A stretch of DNA of 38,490 nucleotides from NCBI GenBank assembly GCA_017542245.1, contig JAFXXN010000011.1, forward strand, positions 1 through 38,490. Reading direction: 5' to 3'. The notes below the pieces were generated by a model that worked only from the letters and a program-made list of their open reading frames with translations, ran no database searches and was not told the origin of the DNA. The position numbers and the translations under genes are program-made. Positions 1 through 7,489 of this stretch are shown piece by piece (positions within the stretch are counted from its first letter, which is position 1; every line of letters begins with the position of its first letter). Source of the stretch: Lachnospiraceae bacterium. Its GTDB lineage: Bacteria; Bacillota; Clostridia; Lachnospirales; Lachnospiraceae.

Positions 1-53
1 AATGATAACCTCGGAATAAATAGAAAAAGTTAGAAAAAAGTTAGAACTGAGAT

Positions 54-87
54 AAAAAAATAAGGGTTTGCAAATCTGCAAACCCTT
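54..87 (-). terminator. Rho-independent terminator of the tRNA-Pro gene
   Basis: A perfect 10-bp inverted repeat (62-71 with 78-87, 6-nt loop) is followed on the minus strand by seven T residues (54-60). It lies just past the 3' end of the tRNA-Pro fragment, so it is the terminator of that tRNA gene and belongs to the chromosome side of the junction. Confidence 0.85.
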
Positions 88-99
88 GAAAATACTGAG

Positions 100-141
100 T
101 CGGAATGACAGGATTCGAACCTGCGGCCTCTGCGTCCCGAA
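100..141 (-). other. Attachment site: 3' half of tRNA-Pro(CGG)
   Basis: Read on the minus strand this is the 3' half of a tRNA: anticodon loop TTCGGGA (anticodon CGG), a CGCAG half-stem, variable loop, T arm with GGTTCGAATCC, acceptor strand CATTCCG and discriminator A. The 5' half (D arm, 5' anticodon stem) is absent: the sequence after base 141 no longer matches. Such a break right after the anticodon loop is the usual scar of tyrosine-integrase insertion into a tRNA gene. The integrase lies at the far right of the window, and on this minus-strand tRNA the intact copy should sit just beyond it, so this is the distal att site. No CCA is encoded. Confidence 0.85.
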
Positions 142-293
142 TATAGATACGGATTTCCCGTTCTGTATTATTTCGTTCCAAAGTCTGTTATTTCAAGGAC
201 TTTTCCAATCCAACGATTATATGATAACACCATATAACACAGAATAAAATGACGAATAAAACATTTTTGGTAGAACAAAAGGTAGAATTGTCA

Positions 294-336
294 GCTCTCT
301 ATAAACTTTCACACAAGGTTTATTGAGAGCTTTTTT
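294..336 (+). terminator. Hairpin with T-run in the rep leader (terminator or attenuator)
   Basis: A 13-bp stem with one mismatch (294-306 with 318-330, 11-nt loop) is followed by six T residues. A second small stem (326-331 with 338-343) would compete with it and is also followed by T residues. The structure sits between the att site and the ribosome binding site of the initiator-like gene, where it could end transcription entering the element or attenuate rep expression. Confidence 0.6.
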
Positions 337-370
337 GAGCTCTTTTTTAATGCAAGTAAAGGAGCATTTT

Positions 371-1150
371 ATGGCAGTATTAAAAAACAAAACCCAGGGA
401 AACTACACATTGGTTTCTCAGAATATTATGAGAGACAAAAACTTATCGCTTACGGAGCGAGGCATGCTTCTGACTCTCCTATCATTACCGGACAGCTGGC
501 AGCTCACAATCAAGGGGCTCTGCCAGATTCTTCCGGATGGAAAAGACAAGGTATCCAAGACCCTGAACAGTCTTATTGATAAAGGGTATATCACAAGAGA
601 ACAGAGCAGGGATGGTGGAGGCAAGTTTGACTCTACTATTCTTGAGGTCCATGAGACACCGGTAAAGCCTACTAAGCCAACACAGCCCACCGATCCCACT
701 GATCCAGTTGATCGGTCAAGGAAAGTGATCAAAGAATTCCCGAGAAAACCAGAGACTTTACCGTGTCCTGAAAATCCGGATGCGGTAAATCGGGATGCGG
801 AAAAACCGCATCCGGGGAATCCGCCACAATATATTAATAATATATCTAATAACTATAAATCTATTACTAAAGAAGTGTGTAGTAAGGAGGACACACTCAC
901 GGATGACGAATATGAAGATCTGGTTTCGGAGTTTGGCAAGGGAAGTGTTGACTACCAGATACAGCGTATCAAGGATCGCGGCTATAAGGGATGCCTTAAC
1001 TACGAGACTATAAAGGCCTGGTGTAAGGAAAGGCAGGCCCGCCCGTCTACAATGCCTGGTGCGCCGCCAAGGAAGAATGCATTTTGCAACTTCGAGCAGA
1101 GAAATGACTATGACTTTGAGGAGCTGGAAAGACAGCTTCTGTGCAACTAA
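371..1150 (+). CDS. Helix-turn-helix replication initiator-like protein
   Basis: A 259-residue protein. I chose ATG 371 because AAAGGAG stands 6 nt upstream; an upstream TTG at 323 would give a 275-residue form. Residues about 5-85 form a winged helix (LSLTERGMLLTLLSLPDSW, then GKDKVSKTLNSLIDKGYI) of the type found at the N-terminus of Firmicutes plasmid and ICE initiator or DnaD-like proteins. A Pro/Thr-rich linker (KPTKPTQPTDPTDP) follows, then a C-terminal segment ending in IKAWCKER. It is the first gene inside the att site and stands directly before a ParM/ParR pair, which suggests replication or maintenance of the excised circle. The family is recognised only generally; it could instead be a transcription factor. 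Confidence 0.65.
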   Translation: MAVLKNKTQGNYTLVSQNIMRDKNLSLTERGMLLTLLSLPDSWQLTIKGLCQILPDGKDKVSKTLNSLIDKGYITREQSRDGGGKFDSTILEVHETPVKPTKPTQPTDPTDPVDRSRKVIKEFPRKPETLPCPENPDAVNRDAEKPHPGNPPQYINNISNNYKSITKEVCSKEDTLTDDEYEDLVSEFGKGSVDYQIQRIKDRGYKGCLNYETIKAWCKERQARPSTMPGAPPRKNAFCNFEQRNDYDFEELERQLLCN

Positions 1151-1186
1151 TGATCATTTAATCGAGAGAATGGAGGAGTTTAAGGT

Positions 1187-2116
1187 ATGAAAGATTTGAT
1201 TTTTGATGGAAAGTTAGTGATCGGAATTGATCACGGATACGGAAACATGAAGACCAGGAACGAGGTCTTCAAGAGCGGAGTTAAGGCATATGACGAAGAG
1301 CCTGCTATAGCAACAAACGTGTTGCAGCTTGATGGCATGTATTATGTCATCGGTGAGAGCCATAAGGTGTTCATTGCTAATAAGGATGGAGATAATGACT
1401 ACTACATCCTTACACTGGCTGCTGTGGCAAAAGAACTTGAGCTTAGAGGTCTAAGATCAGCTGACGTAATCCTTGCTGTAGGACTTCCACTTCACTGGAT
1501 GACCAAGCAGAAGGATTCCTTCAGAGATTACCTTATGAGAAGAAAGGAAGTCAGCTACAGATTCTGTGGCAAGTATTATCACATCAGGATCTGTGATGTG
1601 GCGATATACCCACAGGGATATGCTGCTGTTGCAGCTTCTTTGCAGGACTATAAAGGAGTTCATATGCTGGCAGATATCGGAAACGGCACCATGAACACAC
1701 TTATGATAACAAATGGCCGCCCGCTTTCTGACAAGAAATTTACTGACAAGATTGGAGTTCATGAGTGTGTTAAAAAAATCATGAATGAAGTTCAGGCTGA
1801 ATGCGGAAAGATTCCGGATGAAAGCGTCATTGAAGATTTCCTCATATATGGTACTGCTGAAGTATCTGAAAGGATTCAGGCGGTAATGAGGCGCGAGGCA
1901 GTCAGATATACCGAGATGATCTTCGATAAGCTCAGCGAATATGAGTATGATTCGGAGCTTGTTAAGCTCCATATCATCGGAGGCGGTGGATGCCTTATAA
2001 GAAACTTCGGGAAGTATGATGCTTCAAGCGTGGAGATCATTGAAGACATCTGTGCTACAGCCAAAGGTTATGAAGAACTCTATAATGCACAGCACCAGCT
2101 TAGGAAGGGAGCTTAA
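1187..2116 (+). CDS. parM: ParM/Alp-type actin-like partition ATPase
   Basis: A 309-residue actin-fold ATPase. Phosphate-1 motif around D15 (IDHGYGN), phosphate-2 motif around D163 (ADIGNGTMNT) and an adenosine motif GGGG at 265-268 are all present, so it should bind ATP. By family knowledge it polymerises and pushes plasmid or element copies apart through an adaptor bound to a centromere. GAATGGAGG lies upstream of the ATG. The adaptor candidate begins 23 bp downstream and the initiator-like gene lies 36 bp upstream, forming a maintenance operon. Its presence in an integrated element implies a replicating circular stage or a plasmid ancestry. A more distant Alp or StbA subfamily cannot be excluded. 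Confidence 0.85.
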   Translation: MKDLIFDGKLVIGIDHGYGNMKTRNEVFKSGVKAYDEEPAIATNVLQLDGMYYVIGESHKVFIANKDGDNDYYILTLAAVAKELELRGLRSADVILAVGLPLHWMTKQKDSFRDYLMRRKEVSYRFCGKYYHIRICDVAIYPQGYAAVAASLQDYKGVHMLADIGNGTMNTLMITNGRPLSDKKFTDKIGVHECVKKIMNEVQAECGKIPDESVIEDFLIYGTAEVSERIQAVMRREAVRYTEMIFDKLSEYEYDSELVKLHIIGGGGCLIRNFGKYDASSVEIIEDICATAKGYEELYNAQHQLRKGA

Positions 2117-2139
2117 GCTCTCTTCCCGGAGGTGACTGT

Positions 2140-2499
2140 ATGTCAGAAAAGAGATTGAGTATCAGATTTCGTATGGATAATCCCCAGGATAAAGAAGCCT
2201 GGGAATTACTCAAAAGGATTTCTGAAGAAGAAAACACATCCAAGAATGCAGTGGCTCTCAGACTTATATGTAAGGGTGCATTAAGTACTGAGGGCACGGA
2301 AGGATCTTCATTGGATACTGTGGCAGAAAGAATCGCAGATTTGGTTGTAAATAAAATAGGTGCAGCTCAAATACAGGATAAAGAAATGTCTGTAAACGAA
2401 AGTAATGTGAGCTTCACTTCAATAGCCAAGGATGAACCACAGACAGATGAATATAGGGCTGTCAGCAAAGAAGCCCTCAGTTTTCTTGATGAATTTTAA
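2140..2499 (+). CDS. parR: ParR-like DNA-binding partition adaptor
   Basis: A 119-residue small basic/acidic protein. The start (KRLSIRFRMDNPQDKEAWELLKR) resembles a ribbon-helix-helix DNA-binding arm, and the acidic C-terminus (EALSFLDEF) resembles the tail by which ParR proteins contact ParM filaments. It follows parM with a GGAGG site before the ATG. Assignment rests mostly on size, position and these two ends, not on strong sequence identity. Just after the stop codon come inverted and direct copies of ATGGCATCA that could be its binding sites, although centromeres are often upstream of parM instead. Confidence 0.65.
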   Translation: MSEKRLSIRFRMDNPQDKEAWELLKRISEEENTSKNAVALRLICKGALSTEGTEGSSLDTVAERIADLVVNKIGAAQIQDKEMSVNESNVSFTSIAKDEPQTDEYRAVSKEALSFLDEF

Positions 2500-2500
2500 T

Positions 2501-2554
2501 ATGGCATCATTTTGGAGCCACCTGAAAATTCATATGGCATCAAAATGATGCCAT
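2501..2554. repeat. ATGGCATCA repeat cluster after parR
   Basis: The 13-mer ATGGCATCATTTT (2501-2513) recurs in inverted orientation at 2542-2554, and a further direct copy of ATGGCATCA at 2534-2542 makes an 8-bp stem with 5-nt loop (2534-2541 with 2547-2554). Three copies of one site directly behind a partition adaptor gene suggest a centromere-like binding array, or a hairpin at the edge of the transfer origin. Confidence 0.55.
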
Positions 2555-3154
2555 GGGAGCGAAAACTGAGATTGCTCGCTATAGCGAGGCGATTTACCAG
2601 AAATGAAAACGGCGCAGTTCGCACCGCTTTCATTTCTTCCCGGTTTGTTCGATACCTGACCACTTCGAAGGGGCAAATAGTCCACTGGACTGTTTGCTCC
2701 TTCTTCGTTTACCGGAATGAATAACGTTAATATCACTTCCTTCCGGAACTGATATTAGCGCTATCCACTCCGGCATCAGGTATCTTTCTCCTGGGCAAAT
2801 CGCAAGACCACATATTCTCCCTATCGCCGCCACGCCATCCCGCTACTCGATGCCGTATCGGCGATAGAAAGAATATGGCAAGTTTCGCAAAGTGGCAAGC
2901 CACATTTGCACCGGAAGGAGCCTATTGGCTCTTCCTAAACTTGCCAGATGGGCTTTGCCCCCTTGGAACCCCTAGCAAAGGTTTTCCACCTCTGCACACC
3001 GGAGCCGACTACCTGACTTCAGAAAAGGAAATCATCCACCGGATAATTTCTTTTCCATCAGTCCGATAGTCTAGAGGCGCTGCCTCTGCACTCCGCCAAA
3101 GGTTTTCGCTCCCTTTGGAAACCAGCGAATATAAATGAAAGGAGCGCGATAATT
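2555..3154. other. Structured non-coding block, oriT candidate
   Basis: About 600 bp without a convincing gene, richer in G+C than its surroundings and dense in inverted repeats: CTCGC/GCGAG near 2574-2587; a 14-bp stem 2599-2612 with 2624-2637; a 17-bp near-perfect foldback 2668-2684 with 2686-2702; 2726-2735 with 2751-2760; an 18-bp stem with two mismatches 2811-2828 with 2860-2877; and a stem near 3022-3056. It lies directly upstream of mobC and the relaxase, the usual place of oriT. A nic site cannot be fixed by eye. A good ribosome site for mobC (AAAGGAG) closes the block. Confidence 0.55.
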
Positions 3155-3547
3155 ATGTCAAAAGCTAAGCGCAAAAAAAATAAAACAGTCACCATACGAA
3201 TGAGCGAAGCTGAGTATGATGACCTTCAGAACAAAGTTAAAGAATCTGGATTGACACAGCAGTCCTATGTTATCAACGCAATCAGTGGCTCAAGCATAAC
3301 CTCTGCTGAGGAACTGTCAGCGATAAAGGAACTCAGCAAGGAATTTGCTGAACATGACAGGCTGCTTCGAGGAATGGCTACTAATGTGAATCAGATGGCA
3401 CATGTTGCCAATGGGAAGGGACTTTTAGCAACAGCAGAAAAACTGGAAGAAATCTCGGATAAGATTATTGATGTTCGAAAGGAGGATGATAATAGATGGC
3501 GATTAATAAGGCAGTCAGTAAGCCCCCTAAAAGTCACGGGGGCATGA
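3155..3547 (+). CDS. mobC: MobC-like relaxosome accessory protein
   Basis: A 130-residue protein with a basic start (KAKRKKNKTVTIRMSEAEY) that reads as a ribbon-helix-helix DNA-binding domain, followed by a helical segment (LLRGMATNVNQMAHVANG) characteristic of MobC/MobL-type accessory proteins, which help the relaxase open oriT. AAAGGAGCG precedes the ATG. Its last 52 bases overlap the start of the relaxase gene in another frame, a typical mobC-mobA arrangement that couples their translation. The structured block upstream would be its DNA target. Confidence 0.85.
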   Translation: MSKAKRKKNKTVTIRMSEAEYDDLQNKVKESGLTQQSYVINAISGSSITSAEELSAIKELSKEFAEHDRLLRGMATNVNQMAHVANGKGLLATAEKLEEISDKIIDVRKEDDNRWRLIRQSVSPLKVTGA

Positions 3548-4686
3548 GAAATACAATAGAGTATGTCCTCAAGGATGAAAAAGTGAGGGAAGGTTATCTT
3601 GATATTATTGGTCCATTTTCTGAGCAGGAAATAACCAGTGATGCAGTGTACAGGACATGGCTTGAAGAAAAGAAAATATGGGATAAGGACTTTGGCAGAA
3701 TGTGCGCCCATAACGTAATCAGTTTTCACAAGGACGAAGCCGTGACACCTGCTGAAGTTCTTGAAATAGGGAGAATCTTTGCGGAGAGGTTTTTTCCTGA
3801 TCACCAAAGCGTTGTTGCTGTTCATCAGGACAGGAACCATCTTCACTGCCATATAGTGACAAACACAGTTTCCTATATGGATGGCAGGAAGCTTCATCAG
3901 TCGAGTAAAGATCTTGAACAACAGAAAGTGTTTACCAATAATCTTTGCCGTGAGCGAGGTCTTCATGTTGCGGAGAAAGGGCGACATTTTGATGGCTCTT
4001 TGATAGAAGCTGGAGAAATCATTTCATGGAATAAGAATACTTACAAGCTTCTTTCCAATGACTCAAAAAGGAGTTTTCTTGCAGACTGCGGAATTGCCCT
4101 GATGGAAGTAATACCAAATTCAACCAGCAAAGAGGATTTCATTTCCGGCATGGCAGAAAAAGGATGGTCAGTAAAGTGGGAAGACAAACGTAAGCATATA
4201 GTATTTGAAAATGAAAACGGAGACAAAGTCCGTGACAGCAAAATTGAAAAGACCTTTGCGGGTCTTAAGGTAAATAAGGAGGATTTGACAATTGAATTTG
4301 AAAGACAGAATGAACTCAGGCTCAGAAATACAGATAATCCAGAGCTCGGAAACAACACAGATGAATCAGAATACTTCGAGCGATACTTCGCAGAAGTTGA
4401 ATCAGCCATCGCGGGAATCTCTGGTGGATGTGCAGGCGGAAGCAATTCGGAAGCAGGCATTGGAGATAGAGTCTCTGAAGAGTCAGGTACAGACACTCTC
4501 ATCAGAAAAGTTGAAGCTGACATCAACGCTAGCAGAAACCAGCGAGGAGTTATCGTACACTCAGAAGCAGAATCTAGAGCTCGCGAAAGAGAACGACGAC
4601 TTGAGGAACAGAGAAGGGCTCGCGAGCAGGAAAGAGCAGCAGAAATTAGTCGCAGATCTCGCAGACGCTCAGAGCCTTCTCGCTGA
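3496..4686 (+). CDS. Relaxase (MobA/VirD2-type mobilization nuclease)
   Basis: A 396-residue relaxase. The metal-binding triad is clear at residues 110-119 (HQDRNHLHCHIVTN: H110, H115, H117, H119), and Y23 in the segment IEYVLKDEK is the likely DNA-linking tyrosine. The C-terminal third becomes very rich in Arg and Glu and is encoded in the same DNA as the start of the next gene. By family knowledge it nicks oriT and pilots single-stranded DNA into a type IV channel supplied by another element; no coupling protein or channel gene is visible here. AAGGAGG lies upstream of the ATG inside mobC. Confidence 0.9.
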   Translation: MAINKAVSKPPKSHGGMRNTIEYVLKDEKVREGYLDIIGPFSEQEITSDAVYRTWLEEKKIWDKDFGRMCAHNVISFHKDEAVTPAEVLEIGRIFAERFFPDHQSVVAVHQDRNHLHCHIVTNTVSYMDGRKLHQSSKDLEQQKVFTNNLCRERGLHVAEKGRHFDGSLIEAGEIISWNKNTYKLLSNDSKRSFLADCGIALMEVIPNSTSKEDFISGMAEKGWSVKWEDKRKHIVFENENGDKVRDSKIEKTFAGLKVNKEDLTIEFERQNELRLRNTDNPELGNNTDESEYFERYFAEVESAIAGISGGCAGGSNSEAGIGDRVSEESGTDTLIRKVEADINASRNQRGVIVHSEAESRARERERRLEEQRRAREQERAAEISRRSRRRSEPSR

Positions 4687-5401
4687 TACCAAAAAACTTG
4701 TCAACATGTCAAATGTTGATACTGTTAAAAAAGCTCAGGCAGCCCAGAAAGCTGCCGAGCTTAAGGCCAAGAAGGATATTGCGGATTACAGGGATGCTGC
4801 TGATTCCAAAGTAGCTGAGGCAATCAATGAAAAAGGTGCTGCAATTCGAACTGCTGATATCAGAGTTAAGATGGCAAAAAAGAAAGAAAAGATAGCCTGG
4901 GGATCCCTTGCTGCTACTCTCTTCTGCTGTCTTATCGCCTATCCGGCATTTCTAAATGACGTGCTGGATGCACTAACTCTACCCTTCGTATGGGCTTGGA
5001 ATGGAATAAATGACTATGCTTACTGGTTGGAAATTCCATACTATTCCAGGTATATTGAGGGAATCGAACGGCGATATGCCTATTCCACCGGAATGGCTTG
5101 GCTACTCAGAATTACGAGCGTTTTCTTCTACACTGCTTTAGCTATTGGTATCTGTTATGGGATTTGGAGCATTATCCAGTACTACAGAGCACGCTGGTGC
5201 AGCCTGTCTCTAAAGGTGCTGCTGATATCCACAGGTGCTGTCATAGTTTTTGGAGAAGGCATACACAGTATCATGAGCATCAGCCTTGTGGGATTGCTAC
5301 TATTCATTCAGGTAGCATATCTTGTCGTATTGACCTATCTGGATGGATACTTTGAAACCAGAAGCAAGGATCGTTACTGGAAGAAGATACAAAACCAGTA
5401 A
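4292..5401 (+). CDS. Coiled-coil membrane protein overlapping the relaxase (DUF6040-like)
   Basis: A 369-residue protein from TTG 4292 (AAGGAGG 8 nt upstream); ATG 4310 is an alternative. Residues 1-131 are encoded inside the relaxase gene in the +1 frame. Residues about 45-135 are heptad-rich coiled coil (LEIESLKSQVQTLSSEKLKL), then an Ala/Lys-rich helix to 200, one membrane segment near 203-222, and two or three more between about 268 and 350, with a basic tail. This matches my recollection of the DUF6040 family often found behind relaxases in Firmicutes mobilizable elements. A role at the membrane in transfer is inferred from position only. Confidence 0.75.
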   Translation: MNLKDRMNSGSEIQIIQSSETTQMNQNTSSDTSQKLNQPSRESLVDVQAEAIRKQALEIESLKSQVQTLSSEKLKLTSTLAETSEELSYTQKQNLELAKENDDLRNREGLASRKEQQKLVADLADAQSLLADTKKLVNMSNVDTVKKAQAAQKAAELKAKKDIADYRDAADSKVAEAINEKGAAIRTADIRVKMAKKKEKIAWGSLAATLFCCLIAYPAFLNDVLDALTLPFVWAWNGINDYAYWLEIPYYSRYIEGIERRYAYSTGMAWLLRITSVFFYTALAIGICYGIWSIIQYYRARWCSLSLKVLLISTGAVIVFGEGIHSIMSISLVGLLLFIQVAYLVVLTYLDGYFETRSKDRYWKKIQNQ

Positions 5402-5426
5402 AATATCATTTTGAGAGTGGTTTTTT

Positions 5427-5453
5427 GGGGTAGTACCACCCCCAAACTACCCC
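5427..5453. repeat. Short inverted repeat between convergent genes
   Basis: GGGGTAGT (5427-5434) pairs with ACTACCCC (5446-5453) across 11 nt. It sits between the ends of two convergent genes, where a bidirectional terminator would be expected, but neither side has a clear T-run immediately after the stem, so terminator activity is uncertain. Confidence 0.4.
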
Positions 5454-5495
5454 TAAACAATTCTTTTAATAGCTTTAAAACCAGATGCAGTTGCG

Positions 5496-7148
5496 CTATC
5501 TTGTTTTATATTTAGCATATTTACCACCACAAAATCTATATAGTTTATCATCTTTTACAAGTCTTTTAATCTCAGTGTATGCTTGTTCCGGTGTAATTTT
5601 TAGCAATTCTGCAACATCTTGCTTAGTGATGATTCCATCTTGTGTCTTTGCAAGCTTCATTATCATTTCCGGATATGCAATTTTATCGATTCCAGTCTGT
5701 CTGACATATTGTATGCTTCTGTTATTTTCTTTATATACTTTTTCAGATAAAAGATAAGAGCGAGATTTTCCGTTACCAATCCCTTCTACAAGACCATCTT
5801 CTATTAGATTTTCTATGGCTCCTCTAAGCTTTCCTTCGCTAAAATGTGTTAAGGATGCTATTTGATCAATTGATAGTCTCTTTTCATTCTTTAATAATGA
5901 TAAAATCATGAGAGACGAAATTGATAATGGCCTACCCAGTCTGTTTTGCTCATCTGTAATAAATTTGGTAAACCTGTCATCTGCCTTGGCTCTTTGTATA
6001 AAAAGTTTTACATTTGTGCTCGTGGTTTCGGAATAATCTGGCCAAGGTCTGCCATAAATAATGGATCCTTCAAAAATGCGGTCGATACCACGACCAGTTT
6101 TTTCTGCAAGACCTATTCTTTTTAAAGCATCAGCTAATGCTGGATTCTTTCCGTGTGGTTCTACGGTCAAAAGGTTATCAAGGTTTACACCATCAATGAA
6201 TCCCCCAGGATTACTTATAGTTAATCCTTCATCATCAATTAGAACTCTTACTGCTCCAAGCATTGTATAATCCCTGTGACAAAAGGCGTTGATTAGTCCT
6301 TCACGAAAGGCTGCTTTATCAAACTCTGGAACAGCAACCCTAAACAGTCCATATTCTATCTCTCGTTCTGGATTCCAAGCTTCAGAAAAAGTTTCAAACT
6401 TTTCAAATACCTCAAGGAGGGGAGCTGATGTCTCAGAATTAACTCTGACCTTTGTGCCTTCAAGTACTTGAAATGATGATTTTACAGTAGGCATAAGCTC
6501 TTTGATTCTCTGCTCTTTTCCAAGAAGAAGCATTCCTGTTACTGTGGGGTAAAGCTTACCGTCAACTTCTGTTGTAATATGTAATGCCTTATCTAACTCA
6601 TCATTAGTCAGACTTAACAGATTCTTTTCGCCTCCTGGCATGGTTTGTATTATATTTCTTAATCTAACTATCTGATTTGGGTCAAAATCAGAAATACTTG
6701 CGCCAGCAAGTGGACCAGCTGAAAAATCAAGTAATGCCAATTCGGATAGTCTTGTTACAACTTCATAAGAGAACATAGGAATGACTTCTGGTTCTCCGTT
6801 TGCCTTCAGACGTCGCTTCAGCATTTTACCGGAACTGGTTGAAACTACCGTTCTGCTCATAGGGATTTCTATCTTAAGCACATCGTAGCCATCTTCAAAA
6901 ATAATCTCAGCGCGAACAGATATGGAAGGAACGGTATTATTTGCTATAAGAGCTGTAACGCCGATTGAATCTTTATGTATCTTATTGACACCGGTGATTT
7001 CACCATTGTCTTCTACACCAAGATACAAAGTGCCTCCTTTTGTATTTGTCATGCCAACAATTTCATCTATCAAATCATTGTCTGGATATCTTTTTATATC
7101 GCTTTTAAATTCTATTGTTAAGTTCTCTTTATTGGGTATGGTGCGCAT
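5496..7148 (-). CDS. AlbA_2/RecG-like ATP-binding transcriptional regulator
   Basis: A 550-residue protein. Residues about 8-130 match the AlbA_2 (Schlafen-like) domain: EFKSD at the start and NTKGGTLYLGVEDNGEI. Residues about 270-400 match the GHKL-type ATPase C-terminal region of this family (NAFCHRDYT, NPGGFIDGV, KTGRGIDRI). The last 130 residues hold two winged-helix segments. AAGGAGGAG precedes the ATG. Family members are presumed DNA- or RNA-binding regulators of unclear target. The large inverted repeat just upstream suggests that it controls its own promoter. It faces the mobilization operon tail to tail. Confidence 0.8.
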   Translation of the reverse strand: MRTIPNKENLTIEFKSDIKRYPDNDLIDEIVGMTNTKGGTLYLGVEDNGEITGVNKIHKDSIGVTALIANNTVPSISVRAEIIFEDGYDVLKIEIPMSRTVVSTSSGKMLKRRLKANGEPEVIPMFSYEVVTRLSELALLDFSAGPLAGASISDFDPNQIVRLRNIIQTMPGGEKNLLSLTNDELDKALHITTEVDGKLYPTVTGMLLLGKEQRIKELMPTVKSSFQVLEGTKVRVNSETSAPLLEVFEKFETFSEAWNPEREIEYGLFRVAVPEFDKAAFREGLINAFCHRDYTMLGAVRVLIDDEGLTISNPGGFIDGVNLDNLLTVEPHGKNPALADALKRIGLAEKTGRGIDRIFEGSIIYGRPWPDYSETTSTNVKLFIQRAKADDRFTKFITDEQNRLGRPLSISSLMILSLLKNEKRLSIDQIASLTHFSEGKLRGAIENLIEDGLVEGIGNGKSRSYLLSEKVYKENNRSIQYVRQTGIDKIAYPEMIMKLAKTQDGIITKQDVAELLKITPEQAYTEIKRLVKDDKLYRFCGGKYAKYKTR

Positions 7149-7170
7149 TATCTCCTCCTTAATTCAAGTC

Positions 7171-7221
7171 TAATTCAATTTTAACTCGATGCAATCCGCT
7201 TGTCGAGTTAAAATTGAATTA
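7171..7221. promoter_or_regulatory. 19-bp perfect inverted repeat, probable operator
   Basis: TAATTCAATTTTAACTCGA (7171-7189) is exactly repeated in inverse at 7203-7221 across a 13-nt spacer. Extra copies of TCGAGTTA (7225-7232) and AATTCAA (7161-7167) stand on either side. It lies 22-73 bp upstream of the AlbA_2-family gene, where a repressor would block transcription, and no T-run suggests a terminator. Confidence 0.7.
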
Positions 7222-7307
7222 AAATCGAGTTACCTCGAATTAACCCCATCAATTACTATTTCCTTAGAACGCAAAAACATTAGATACCTTATGTTACTTA
7301 TCTTATC

Positions 7308-7355
7308 GAATATTTCGGGCTGTGAGCCCACCAGATTCGCAATTGAGCACCACCT
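7308..7355 (+). repeat. Left copy of a 48-nt inverted repeat pair
   Basis: This 48-nt stretch, with cores GTGAGCCCACC and CAATTGAGCACCA, matches the reverse complement of 11809-11856 at 41 of 48 positions. The two copies face each other like terminal inverted repeats and bound a 4.5-kb block. No transposase lies between them. Confidence 0.75.
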
Positions 7356-7489
7356 ATTTTGATATAGTTGACTACTCTAATATTTCTATGATAAATGCCG
7401 ATAATAAAGATAGCAATGGTTTGCGTGTCTTTTCAATGGAATGAAATCCAATGAAATGACGCGCATTTTTTTTGAAAGGGATAAATCTT

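Noticed and set aside
2512-3069. Several short open frames in the block before mobC
   Set aside because: They overlap large inverted repeats, lack ribosome sites and have no recognisable domains; the block is better read as non-coding.
3496-5401. Element considered as a full conjugative element
   Set aside because: No VirB4, VirD4/coupling protein or channel genes are visible in the 38 kb, only relaxase-associated genes, so mobilizable is the better label.
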